64,000 bases of DNA. It comes from Neurospora intermedia. Taxonomy: Eukaryota; Ascomycota; Sordariomycetes; Sordariales; Sordariaceae. Shown here in pieces: positions 1-10,849 of the stretch. Made by a program: the position numbers and the translations under genes. Under the pieces are notes generated by a model. That model had not been told where the DNA came from and did not search any database. It worked only from the letters and a program-made list of their open reading frames with translations. Within the stretch, counting starts at the first letter, position 1; every line of letters begins with the position of its first letter. The DNA is taken from positions 558,001-622,000 of the forward strand of contig BTPP01000012.1 of the NCBI GenBank assembly GCA_037102815.1, written 5' to 3'.

Positions 1-572
1 TCAAGTCCGGTCTACAATAACATACTCCGACAGCTACACCGGGATCAAACAAATCATGATAACCGTGTCCCCAGTAAAGAACCCCGTACAAGCAATATCG
101 GAAGTCGAGCACCCCGTGCCGTTGAAAGTTGTCCCATCTTTCCAACATATGATGGTCATCGCGTGAGTTGTACAGTCTTACGAGCGCTGCGAAAACAAAC
201 TCGGCTGGGAGTTCGATACTGCTGACGCAATCGTACAGCCCGCTAATTGCGTCCATCATCACTCTGGAAAACTGGGTGGCGCTATCGTTTGTTTCCAACT
301 CGACCGGTTCTGTCTGCAAGTTTTCCAGCTCCTCCATTCCCTCCAGTTCAATTTCATCGAGCTCGGCTACCTCCATATCGTCATGAGCGGCAGCTGGGGG
401 GGCTAGAGTCGGGATCTGGAGTCCCCATCTCCTGTTCTCTCTTCTCCTTCAACTCCTGTACCTCCTGATTGAGGACTCGGATCTTTTGCTGCACTGTCAA
501 GACGTGCTGACTTAGCTCGTAGAGCGAAGCTTGGATCGTTGATAAATCAGTGTTTCTGTTATGGCGGGCCAT
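1..572 (-). CDS. Partial coiled-coil protein, unknown function, frame break at G7 run
   Basis: I do not recognise this gene. The chosen start is the ATG at 572, the first Met that begins protein-like sequence; the frame is open further upstream but looks like leader. Residues about 10-55 form a short heptad-type coiled coil (LTVQQKIRVLNQEVQELKEK lies here), followed by a Pro/Ser stretch. The frame then stops at 381-383. Reading one base out, from about 400 down to position 1, it is again open and protein-like: a long acidic Glu/Leu stretch followed by a region rich in Tyr, Trp and His. The switch coincides with a run of seven G (396-402); six G would join everything into one frame that runs off the window. 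It may be a frameshifted pseudogene, a homopolymer sequencing error, or less likely an intron. Confidence 0.5.
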
Positions 573-1122
573 GTTGGTTTCACTGGCGATCAATCTTGGA
601 TGATGAATTAGTGAGGCCCGAAGAGAATCAAGGAAGCAGAAGCAAAGTGGGACGACGGGCTGGAAGGGTGGCCGAGACAAATAGGTCTCATTTTGAATTT
701 CAGCGCTGACTGTGGCGGGGATAACAGAATGTGCACGATCTTTAAAGTGGGCGTTCGAAAAGGTTAGATGCGAAGTGAATAAAAGACAGGAAGAGAGGAA
801 TGAAAGATGGAACAATATAGGTGAGTAGAAGAAAGCCACCTATTGTGTTTGCTAAGTGGCCGACAAACGAGCATGTAACCCGTTAAGTTCGTGTAGATCG
901 GTTTTGTCTTATTCTTAGGTAGGTAGGTAGGTAGCTAAGGTATGTGGCGTCCTGGTACCATCGCCCACTTGATGCACACCAGTTTCCCCTTGCGCGTCTG
1001 GAAGTTTGTTTTTCGATAACTTGGGAATTGTGGAGCATTTAGCATATAGCATCCCAAGTGTCGAAGAAACTTTCAGTTGGGTGAAGTTGCGAATGCCTTC
1101 AGTTTTACACCAGCGAAGTTGG
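573..1122. other. Intergenic, GC-normal, tetranucleotide microsatellite
   Basis: This is probably the promoter and leader of the leftward gene at 1-572. A short (GTAG)n-type microsatellite lies at about 917-936. I see no further gene or RNA. Confidence 0.4.
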
Positions 1123-1228
1123 CAAAAAAAAAAAAAAAGAAAAAAAAGAAAAAAAAAGAAAAAAAAAGAAAAAAAAAGAAAAAAAAAGAAAAAAAAAGAA
1201 AAAAAAAAAAGAAAGAAAAGAAGCTGAA
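1123..1228. repeat. A-rich (A7-8 G)n microsatellite
   Basis: Runs of seven or eight A separated by single G repeat about every eight bases, then grade into A/G-rich sequence. Apparent Lys-rich or Phe-rich frames across it are products of the repeat. It could be an ordinary microsatellite or the tail of an old retroposon; no element body is recognisable beside it. Confidence 0.85.
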
Positions 1229-1940
1229 CCGAAACCGGATAGTGCGGCGGAGATTGTTAGTGGGCTCCAGTTGGAACGAGTTCTGTTTTATAGCGGGCAG
1301 CGGGCTCATCATAGCGGGCTGCTTTGGTTCTTGTTCTTGCGATGCACGTTCCGACCTCACACGCTGGTAAAGTAAGTAAATCAAAATTGAACTGTTCGAG
1401 CATATATTTTCGCCAATGGTAATAGATATCAGTCAGCTTCATGATATTCTGACGGGTATAAGGTCGTCATCTTCACGAGTGTCCTCGAGGAGTTTTGCTA
1501 CACCCTGGAGCTCAGTGTGCTACTACAGCAGGGGCAGTCCAGTCCAGGCTTCCACTTCCAGGGGCAGGGCAGCATTCCATCCATAATTCTACAGCTGCGT
1601 GTGAAATCGGGACCACACAACGATCGACACTTCAATCTTCTTAGCGCAAGTCGGAACTCGCCAACTTCTTCAACACACGCTTGCTGCCGGTTAGCCTCAA
1701 AAGATCAGGAGCTTCCACTTCCCCACGAGCACGAATCCATTCTATATATATGGTATGTTTCCAGCTTACCTAGGTAGCCGCCTCCAAGATACCCGTCCCA
1801 AGCCACCGGCCTTGTGCTGTTGGCCCCGACCCTATCCTGCTAGCAGACCTCGCCTAGGAAGCCGGATACACCCCCAACGGTCACGGTATCACTGATAACC
1901 TTGACATCGATAAGCCTGGGGTTGTCATCGGCCGGTGCGG
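1229..1940. other. Intergenic, no gene recognised
   Basis: Base composition is ordinary euchromatic. Short open frames exist on both strands, but none shows a domain or family resemblance I can name. The last 150 bases may already belong to the decayed acyltransferase that follows. Confidence 0.3.
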
Positions 1941-2330
1941 CCAACTCCATTCCATTCTCGTTGGAACTATTCCAAACGCTTATTTTCAACGTCGTTGTCC
2001 CATTTGTATCTGTAGTTATTGGAAATCGGATGCCGTGATCTTGGAATTTGGGCTTGTCCGCCAGACGATCAACGAGCAGAACACTCGGCAGCAGGACATG
2101 GCCTACTACAACATGGTGCGGACATTCAATACGGGTCTCCCTGTCATTATGTCCAACGCCGGTGGCATGTACCAGATTGGCTTCTCCAACTGGTCCAAAG
2201 CGAACATGTTCGAGGTTGACTTTTTGCCAGCTTGCAAGGAGGAGAAGGATGGCCAGTGTCGGCCTTCATATGTGCAGAAGAGCCACGGGCTGTCTGTCTT
2301 ATGAGATTGAGGACAGTATGCGATGATAAC
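1941..2330 (+). pseudogene. C-terminal remnant of a BAHD-type acyltransferase
   Basis: The remnant resembles the C-terminal part of the fungal transferase family (BAHD / trichothecene 3-O-acetyltransferase-like, PF02458), enzymes that move acyl groups from CoA to alcohols or amines, often in secondary metabolism. At about 1,980-2,030 one frame reads FNVVVPFVSVVIGNRM, like the family's GNVVVP segment. After a frame change near 2,030 the reading continues from 2,035 with VRQTINEQNTRQQD and then FSNWSKANMFEVDF, matching the conserved 'NW.KA..FDVDFG.A' block just before the C-terminus. The N-terminal half with the catalytic HxxxD motif is not visible upstream. Two frames and a missing N-terminus indicate a pseudogene. 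The family call rests on motif pattern only. Confidence 0.5.
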
Positions 2331-3360
2331 AAAATTCTCACTTCTCATCGTTGCTGGTTGGGGATAATCCAGTGCTGGCGACGTGCACCGCGGCCGTGTT
2401 GAGAGCCGTAATGACGTCGCATCGACACTTTTGGGGGTGGTCGCCATCCCGGCCTTTCTCACATAAGATGGCTTCGGGAAGTCGCCATATTTTCTGCCAG
2501 ATCGGGAATTACCATTTCGAATCCGTGCTGTCGCTGGTTCGTGGAACTTTTGGTGACGTTGCTTGCTGGGATCAGTCGAGGTTTTGAGAAAGCTTGAAAA
2601 AGAAGAAAGGAGGAGGATTTTGACGGATTGCGTGAACCTTGGCGGGCGTAGCTCAAGCTCGAAACGTGGGGGCAAGCAGCTTGCACTAACAGCCACTAAC
2701 AGTGCTGCAGCCTAATGGAGCGGGAATCCGTTAGTGAGTTTCATCCGTGGCCATCCCAACTCCCCTCGCTCGCTATCCTCCCGTTTTTCATTCTTTTGCA
2801 GACATGGAGATATCTGAACGTCCTCAACTGCCCCATACGAATGGTATTTAAACAGTCCCAAGAATGTCTAGGACCACCATTTTGATTCTACAGTGAACTC
2901 ACCATGCTGGTCATCGGATAGTAACCAGCCGAACGACCAACCACCATTCACGCACGCGACACACACCACCCCTCACACCCATCCGTCAACTCGGGAAAGA
3001 TGATGCCGACATACAACAGTCCTATCACATCACATTCGACGACCGAGTCTAGATGCCCTTCCCCTCATGTGAAATATGTGTGTTAACGTTAGTGGCGGCA
3101 CACCTGCTTGCCGCTTAACGGACTTGTAAAAACTCTCATATCCCCGCTTGCCATTGGCCCGTGTTTTCATTAAGGTTCGCCAGATCTAGGGATGGTTTTT
3201 TTCTGAAATTTTAGGACTTTTTCAGAAATTTTCCGAAATCTTGAAATTCAGGAAATTCCACTAACGAAATTGATCCGTGCACACTCAGCCTATACAACTA
3301 CCTCCTTTTCACACCTTCCCCCGAATAATTTTTTCCAGGACTAGCTTCGGCCAATCAGAA
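2331..3360. other. Intergenic transition into the AT-rich island
   Basis: To about 3,170 the sequence is GC-normal without a recognisable gene; the long frame on the opposite strand at 2,106-2,696 is antisense to the acyltransferase remnant. Between about 3,180 and 3,360 it turns T/A-rich, and beyond about 3,360 CpA and TpG become almost absent. That step marks the left edge of the RIP-mutated transposon island. Confidence 0.5.
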
Positions 3361-3599
3361 GCTATTATTCGAGAGTAAACTAATTAGGACTAGGTATCCT
3401 AAACTATCGCTTCAATACTAAAGGAACTATTATAACTTTTCCTCTACTTCGAAATAGGCCCAGTACCTACCTTATACCTTACAACGATTATAATAGCGCT
3501 TTTTCGAAGTAATATTATCGCTACACTACGCAAAATAAATAAAGAGTTTATCGAGAGCCTCTAAATACAATTTTACATTGCAGAAAGATTTATAAAGGT

Positions 3600-5330
3600 T
3601 ATTACGAATATTAGCGAGACCCTTACCTCCCCCACCGAAAAGAAAGTAACCCGCCCCCTTAGAAATTAACTTTACATACTTTTCTATTTATACTTTTATA
3701 CTAAAGCCTACCCTAATACCCCCGTTTCGGATATTTCGTCCTTAAATACTCCCTCTTCTTCCTCGAGTAAGGGAAGATAAATAATACTATTTACCCCACC
3801 TACCCGACTTACTAACCCCGCCCTAACTATTAATTATAGGTTTAAGAGCGAGAGGGCTAAACCCTAATAAATTAATTGGAACTATAAATAAGCGCTGGTT
3901 AAAGCGCCCAAATTTACGGATTAATAGTAGGAAGTTAAATTAAAAAAGAATATAAAAATTAAAAATACGGCGTTTATTATTATATTTATTAATAATAATA
4001 TTATAAATACCTTTTACAAATTATCCGCTATTATTAATAATATCTCTAAGGAGAGTAATAGAACGTTCCTCCGATTAATTAAAGATGCTACCCTTAAATA
4101 CGTAATACTTAAGGGTATTATTTCTTATATTATAGAGGAAATTAAATTCCCCCGCTAATATATTTAAAAGGTCTACCCGGTATAGTCCGGTTTCTATATT
4201 GAAACGACTAAACCTAAATACCGCTACTTACTAATTAAATTTAACTATACTATCTTATATTATAATATTAAGGCTAAAATTAAAATAGTTTTATATTACT
4301 TCGCTAGTATCCTACCTAAATTCTTCGTATATAATAGGGCCTATAATATAGAGCCTTTTATTATTTAGAAAATTTAGGCCGCTATAAAATAAACCCCGAA
4401 GATTATTCTTAGTAAGAAATTTAAAGACTATATTATTATCCTCCTTAAAAAAACCTAACCGTTTTAAATCTTCAACTCCGAACTTACTAAATTTATGGAA
4501 TTTAATCCCTGTATTAATATATACGACCGCTACTTTAGGTTGTATAATATTGCGAAGTATATAGCGGCTTTAATTTATAAGGACTATAATACTCCGACCG
4601 CTTCTTATAAGGATATATATAAATTAGTCCTTTAATACCCTAATTATTTAAGCCTTATAAAATTAAATTACCCCGAATACTCCGTCTTCCCTAAAATTAG
4701 AGATGGCTATATCTAAAAACCTATTATAGAATAGCGTACCGGCGTTAAATAAGTAAGTAAGGCTATATATAAAGCCGAAGTCTATTATTTAAAGAAATTT
4801 AGAGAAATAAAGGTAAATAAAATAATTTAAATAACTATTACTACGGACGAGGATAGGAATACCCCTATATCAGATTTAGAACCCGCCTTTAAAATTAGGA
4901 TTACCCCCCTTCGTATAATCCTTCTTCTTCCCCCCTCTTTTATTATATTTAACCCCCTATTTATTCCCTTTCCTACTATAGAAATAGCTATTTAACCTAA
5001 CCCTATCCGTCCTTCGTTTAACTTTAATATAATTAAAATTAAAATTAAAATATAGAAGGACTATTATTATTTAAACTTTTTAATTAATAAGAGCGAAGAT
5101 AATACTTTAAATAAAAGGCCTAATATATTTTTTACTTTCTAAAGAGTACTTCCCGGCTATATTAAAACTATTTCGGTAGAGCGAGGCTATACGCCTAAGG
5201 CTCCCTCCGAAATTTAAGGTAATTTCTTCTAAGGATATTTCCCTATCGCCCCCAACCGACCGTAGACCCCCGCGGAATAAACAATACTAACCCCTTTTAT
5301 CGAGGATAGGGATAGAAATAAGCCTATTAA
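3600..5330 (+). pseudogene. LINE first ORF (gag-like), RIP-decayed
   Basis: A + strand frame is traceable from about 3,950 to about 4,850, broken only by TAA/TAG at positions that read as former Gln or Trp codons. A conserved-looking stretch includes KFMEFNPCINIYDRYF (about 4,490-4,540). I recognise no zinc knuckle or family. Its position directly upstream of the endonuclease makes it the likely ORF1 of the LINE, but it could be an unrelated older fragment. Confidence 0.35.
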
Positions 5331-5369
5331 GAACCCTACCCCCCTATCCCTATAATAATAGAATTAAAG

Positions 5370-5705
5370 GTTATATCCGTTAACGTTTAAAAGTCCCTAA
5401 TAAATATTAATAATATACTTAAATAAGTAATTTCTAACCGGATTCCGGTACTCTACATTTAAGAACTATCCGTTATTTACGGCCGTATATATAAATACCC
5501 CGGCTATTATACGGTCGGCTATAATAATTATAATACCTATACGGCGATTTATATTATAAAAATATATAACTTTGTAGTCCCCTACACTCCCCTTACCTAT
5601 ATAATTATAATATTAGTTAACGGCGTATATATTATATATATTTATTAATACTCGTAAAACTAATAGGTAAAAGACGGCCGCGTTTATTTATTTACCTTCT
5701 ACTAC
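5370..5705 (+). pseudogene. LINE endonuclease, N-terminal part
   Basis: The frame from about 5,370 reads like the start of an apurinic-type (APE) endonuclease: a stretch ending IPVLYIQEL (usual form ILxIQEP, with the catalytic Glu), then a GRI.KYPGYYTVG segment. It runs to the insertion point of element A and continues at 47,027. RIP-type stops interrupt it. Confidence 0.6.
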
Positions 5706-5997
5706 TATAAGGGGACAGTAGAGTAATACGTAGGTGCTAGCCTTATATAGTATATTAAGGTTCTATAAAGAAGGAAAAGGAGAAAACGCTACCCTCCGGG
5801 TCGTTCGAGTGCTAGAGCTTAAATAGCCGTACGCTGGCTGCCTAGTAGCCTAAGGCAGCTAGGGAATATTTTAAAAGGTTCGGGTACTATAGTATAGCGC
5901 CCGGGTTGTTTAAGTAATCTTAATACGGGTTGCCGTCTTAGTATTCAAATTTAGCTAGTTAGAGCCAAATATTTTAACGGGCGCTAGTCCTATAATA
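5706..5997 (-). repeat. LTR of element A (left copy; 3' LTR)
   Basis: 292 bp, aligned without gaps to 46,730-47,021. It is more AT-shifted than the right copy but keeps a GC-rich stem-loop region in its middle (about 5,835-5,920). TSD actac lies immediately left. Confidence 0.9.
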
Positions 5998-6229
5998 TTA
6001 GCCCCCCCCTTCTCCCTCCAATTACAATCGCGTACTATAATCAATATTTATATTACCCTTATTTTACCCTTCTATAATTCTTATTCTCTTTCTTACTCCT
6101 TTAATAAATAATTATAATTATATTATACGTATACTTTTAATTCTGCTTTAGAATGCCCTTAAATAACCGTTACTAACCTTTAATTATAGTACCTATTCTA
6201 ATTAAAATCCTTTTTAATTCCGGCCTACT

Positions 6230-7098
6230 ATTTTAATTTATTATTACCCGGCTATAGCTACTCCTACGCCTACGCCCGTCCCTACGTCCGTACCCGTCCC
6301 TACGCCCGAGCCTATCCCCGCTCCTACGCTTATACCTACTCTTACTTTTAAACTTATATTTACTACTATTCTAGCGTTTACTCTTAATCCTATTGCGCTA
6401 ATCTCTTTAGTACCCTAAACCCTTAATAGTAGCAGCGGCGGTAGCGGCTACTATAAATTTACTAAAAGCCCTATCGAAGGTACTATAGTTAATTAATACT
6501 TTTAATATATAGCGTTAGGGGACTCTAGCGCTTATATACCTAATAAGGGTAAAGATTATTATACGCTTTATATATATTTAAAGAATTTTACTACCTACCG
6601 GCGGTAGCCCTCTACTATTTAGGAGTAATATTCCTCTTAATTAAAGGAGGGCTACCCAAACAGTAAAACTCCGTTTTACTAATCCTTCCGGTATATAATA
6701 ATTACGGCCTACAATTTTAATTAATTAGTAGCCGAGGGCTATATTATTCTATAAATATTTTCGAATCCTTTTATTCTAATTTAATTACTAATTTGAATTC
6801 TAATAATACAATTTACCTTATATTCGGTTATTCTATTAACGAAGTACTACTAACCCTCCTTTCTATTATTATAATACTTCCAATTACAATTCTAAATATT
6901 CTTTTATCCTTAGTCCTAACTTCAATTAAAGTATTCGAGAGACTAAAGGCTCTAGAGGAGAATTATTAAGCTCTTCGTATAAATTAAAGTAATTTAATAA
7001 CCTTATAATTATTATTGTTCGCTAGGCTAGAAGCTTTAATAAATACTATTATAATATTTACTTAAGATATTAAATATATTATTATTACGGCCGTTATT
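6230..7098 (+). pseudogene. Antisense accessory ORF of element A, first part
   Basis: This + strand frame opposes A's pol. It begins near the 3' LTR with a Pro-rich repeat (TPTPTPVPTSVPVPTPEP at about 6,250-6,310), then a Ser/Gly run (about 6,425-6,450), then a longer unrecognised region with a YYTLYIYLKNFTTYRR segment near 6,555-6,605. Stops in frame are TAA/TAG at former Gln/Trp positions. Near 6,930 it becomes coiled-coil-like (VFERLKALEENY). At 7,098 it is interrupted by the DNA transposon; skipping that element and one TA, the same frame continues at 21,860. Function is unknown. Strong evidence that it is real: one frame holds over more than 400 codons and across an independent insertion. 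Confidence 0.55.
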
Positions 7099-7100
7099 TA

Positions 7101-7193
7101 CTTGGGGGGTTCTGGGCGCCAAGGCTTTTAACCCCCCTACTCGTTAAGTAGGGGGTAGCGAAAAATTGGGACACGGTTTTAATCTGGGACACT
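7101..7193. repeat. Left TIR of the Fot1/pogo-like element
   Basis: 93 bp, starting cttggggggttctgggcgcc; the inverted partner is 21,765-21,857. It contains its own hairpin: a 9-bp stem (CCCCCTACT / AGTAGGGGG) around a cgtta loop. Confidence 0.9.
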
Positions 7194-7449
7194 CCACATA
7201 GAATTTTACTAGCAATCTGTCCCATCCCTATACTAAACCACTACATTACACACTATAACAACGTTGTTAGAAGCCGTTAGAAATCTAATATATTACTTAA
7301 TTGGGTAGTAAGTAAATAGATAAGTAGGTTGCAGTCTTTATTCTTTATTTTCTAGCGCTAGTATAAGTACTAGCGCTAGTCTAAGTGTAGGCGGCACCTC
7401 CTTTACTACTACCTCCTGCCTTACTGGCGTAGTCTTAATACGTATAGCT

Positions 7450-10014
7450 TACTTTCTTACTTATATTTGAGGTTTTATAGTACTTTCAACGTACTTTATA
7501 ACCCCCTAGTATAGTATTAATTCAATAGACCATAGTTTTAATAGACTTAAGGGGGCTAGTATTAACCTAATTAATAGCTTAGCTCGTACGGGCGGCTTAG
7601 GGGTAGAGGGTAATAGTATAAAGAGACGGCGGTTAACTAGTAGGTATAGTAGTAAGTCCTCCTCCTCCTCCTCCTCCCCCTTATTATTATTATATATTTC
7701 GTCTATAATACTATTGTCCTTATTGTTAAGAAGCGTACTCTCGTTTTCGAATATAGTATCGACTATTTATATATTAAGATAATGAACAACGTCGATAATA
7801 GACTTAGGGATAGGCTTATTTATAGAATTAATAATTTGTATATTAATATACGTAGCTACTTGAGAGCTAGTCTCAACCGTAAATAATTGTTGAGGTAGGT
7901 AGGGAGTAGAGGATGGGGGTTCTAGTCGTTGAATAATAGAGGGATTATTATTTAGATTAATCTCAATCGAATTATTAGAGCCTAGATTAATACTAGTTGA
8001 GTAGTCTAATACTAGTATGTAGGTTCTATCCCCCTATACTTTCTTATAGTAATTGGGTACGGGTATATTATATATATTAACCTTATATAATGTATCCCTC
8101 TTTAGTTGGGTATTAAGAATATTACTCTTATTAATTAGTATATAACCCTCCTCTTCTCGCTTCTTCTTATAGTTATTCTAATATATACTCTAATAGACCT
8201 TCCCCTTACTATTTAATAACTTCCTCTATTACTCTTTAACTTTATTGATAGTTTTATTATTTATAGTTCTAATAGTTCGTAATTATTTCTTTTAGTCTCC
8301 TATAGCCTCCCTCTATACTTACTTAACCGTTTGAGTACTAAATTAAGCTTTGGAAAAATTTAAGAAATCCCCTTCCTTAGGTAAGCGGTATACCCTCCTC
8401 CTTATTTTATAGTTTAAATTGGCTGCCCTCTCTCTATTTTAACAGTTATATTTTTAAATTTTATCGTTTATTAATATAGCTTCGTAGGTTATAATTTTAA
8501 TAGAGGGTAATCCGCTTTGTATAGGCGAATTAAATTAGTAGGAGTATTTATCTTTAATATAGTAAATTACTTTAATAATTTCAATAAAGCGGTCCTCCTT
8601 AGGGAATATTGAGGGGAGGGCGGGGTTCGGTTTCTTAGGCTACTTTATTTAGATTTATAATAGTACTTTCGAGCAATTTAATAGCTATATTCTAGTATTA
8701 TTAAAGCCGTTATAAATATTATATTTAATTATACTACCGTCGAGAATACCCTTAAGTTCCCTAACGAAGGTTGTCCGGTTGAAGGTATATTCGTTATATT
8801 AAATAAAGGACCTTAAAACCTTCTAGTAATAGGATTTTAATAACGAGAATACTCTAATATTAAGCGGTTATATTATATATATAGAGTAGGGAGGCAAGCT
8901 TATTAGTATAATATTAAATACTTTAGTATATTATTAAACCTCTATATTGTAGTAGCTATTAAACCTATTAATAATAAATATATAATAAACCCGTTTAGTA
9001 CCTAGGATATTTTTAAGTCCGATTCCTTTAATTAAATTTGGGATTTTATAACTAAAGTAATTATATTTATATTAGTTACAACCGAACTAGTCTTTAAAAG
9101 AGAACCCCTCTCCTTCCCCCTCTAATTTAAAGTAATCGTTATTTCTTAATTTTTTAAATATCGGCGAAAGGTAGAAGGAGTATTAATTAAAGTACTTTAA
9201 CCAATCTAGTATAAAGTTAGTATTCGAAAAGCCCGTTGGTAATTTAGTAAAGCGTACACTATTATCTAAATTATTATAAATAAATTCTTCTATAGGGTTA
9301 GTTTTAAAGATTATATAGATAGGGATAACGTTAGCCGTAGTACTTATACTAACGATAAGGGTAGTAGATTTGTAGTTAATAATATTATTAATTTCTAATT
9401 ATTAAAATAAGAAAAAAACAGTCAGTATTTATCCCTATACTAAATTATTAGTAAAGTAATATTAAAATAGGTTTTAAACTTTTTATTAACTTACTTTAAT
9501 ATTTAGTAAATCCTTAAGTATAATAATTCTAACGTACCCGCCCGCTATACAACCGATTCTAATACTTATTTTATTACTATTCTAAACGTTTCCCTCAATT
9601 ACTTTATATTCGTTAAATACCTCTTCGTATTTATTAAACTACTTATTAATAGAATTTTTATTCAATTCTTAGAACCTCCTCTTAATATCGACGGTACAAT
9701 AAATTATAAACTTCAATTCTAAATAATTTACTATAAACCGTATTAACTATTTACTATTATAAGTCCTTAGAGCGCCCTGTAATGTACGTAGTCGGTTAGC
9801 GGCTGCGATAATTATTTTGTATAACGCTAGAAATCTCCCCGCGAAGTAGAATATTACGTACAATATAATAGTATCCTCCTCGGCGGCGGTTAATAAGCGG
9901 AGCCTTCCTTTAGACTGTAACGATATAGTTGGTTTGCGGAATTCAACGAGCGACTTAATATAACGTAATATCGATAAACGGGACTCGCTAGTAATAGTAG
10001 TGATTTCCCTAATA
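7450..10014 (-). pseudogene. Fot1/pogo-like transposase, main part, RIP-inactivated
   Basis: The - strand product would cut and paste the element through a DDE nuclease. From 10,014 downward the frame contains LTAAEEDTIILYVIFY and AAANRLR, the CENP-B/Fot1 helix-turn-helix DNA-binding region. Further on come a PIYIIFKTNP block near 9,300, a WLKYFN block near 9,200, and LPPYSIYIIQPLNIRVFS near 8,900-8,850, which match DDE_1 transposases (LPPHS.H.LQPLDVGVFSPLK). In the block usually written 'DGFNSH' the Asp is AAT (8,967-8,969): a catalytic Asp-to-Asn change from G-to-A mutation. Many TAA/TAG stops are present. The N-terminus lies at 21,464-21,560, separated by element B. Confidence 0.75.
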
Positions 10015-10019
10015 CTTAG

Positions 10020-10410
10020 TGTTAGGGGACGAATCCGCCTTCCCCTGGGTCTGTGCACACTGGGCTGTACTAAGCCGAATCCAGCTTAGTGTAGCCTAAT
10101 ATAGTATAGAGTAGGTATAGATAGTTGTAGAAGGATCCGTCTCAATAACGGATTCCTCTCTTCAATTAATTATTATCTATAATTAAAAGTTCTTACTCAG
10201 TAATACTATTTATTAATATAGGATCTAGGTTGCGATTGACCGTAGTTCCTTAAGACGAATCCGTTACTCAATAACAAATCCGCTATATATCAATCCCTTT
10301 AACAAATCCGTTACCTACCGGATTCTTCTCTTAAAACGAATCTATTAGTAATAAATCCGTTACTTAATAGTATAGTAATTATAATTTTAATTCCCTATAA
10401 TACTATAGTA
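10020..10410 (+). repeat. 5' LTR of element B
   Basis: 391 bp, gapless partner of 21,068-21,458, beginning tgttaggggacg and ending ctatagta (CA changed to TA). Multiple 'gaatccgtta'-like motifs recur within it in tandem-like fashion. Confidence 0.92.
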
Positions 10411-10849
10411 AGTAGTTTCTATAGTTTTAGAATCGAATTAATTTTTTACCTCTTTATTATTACTTATAAATTATTTTTTTTTAGTACTATATTTCTTTGT
10501 CCCCCCGGAATCGCGTCCCGTAGTAATAAATAAAATAACGTCTATTTAAATAAAAGCCGATACTAAGAAAACTAATAATTTCTATAGGCTGTACGAACAG
10601 TATTTTTATTACCCTATATAGGCGGATATTAATAGCTATAATATTAGAGCCCTCGATTACTATAGAAAAATTTAGTACCAACCTAATAATTATACTAAGT
10701 ATACTACTAAAAATGAGCCTTTTAATAATAGCGATAATTCTGTCCGCTTTCTCTACTAAACTACCGACTATAAAATACCTAAAAAGCATTTTTACTCTAT
10801 CCTTACAAAATATAACGAACTTATTATTAATATATAGATTAATTAAATT

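Noticed and set aside
1006-1384. Lys-rich and Phe-rich frames
   Set aside because: They are translations of the A-rich microsatellite.
2106-2696. 196-codon frame on the - strand
   Set aside because: It is antisense to the acyltransferase remnant and has no family-like composition; most likely a by-product.
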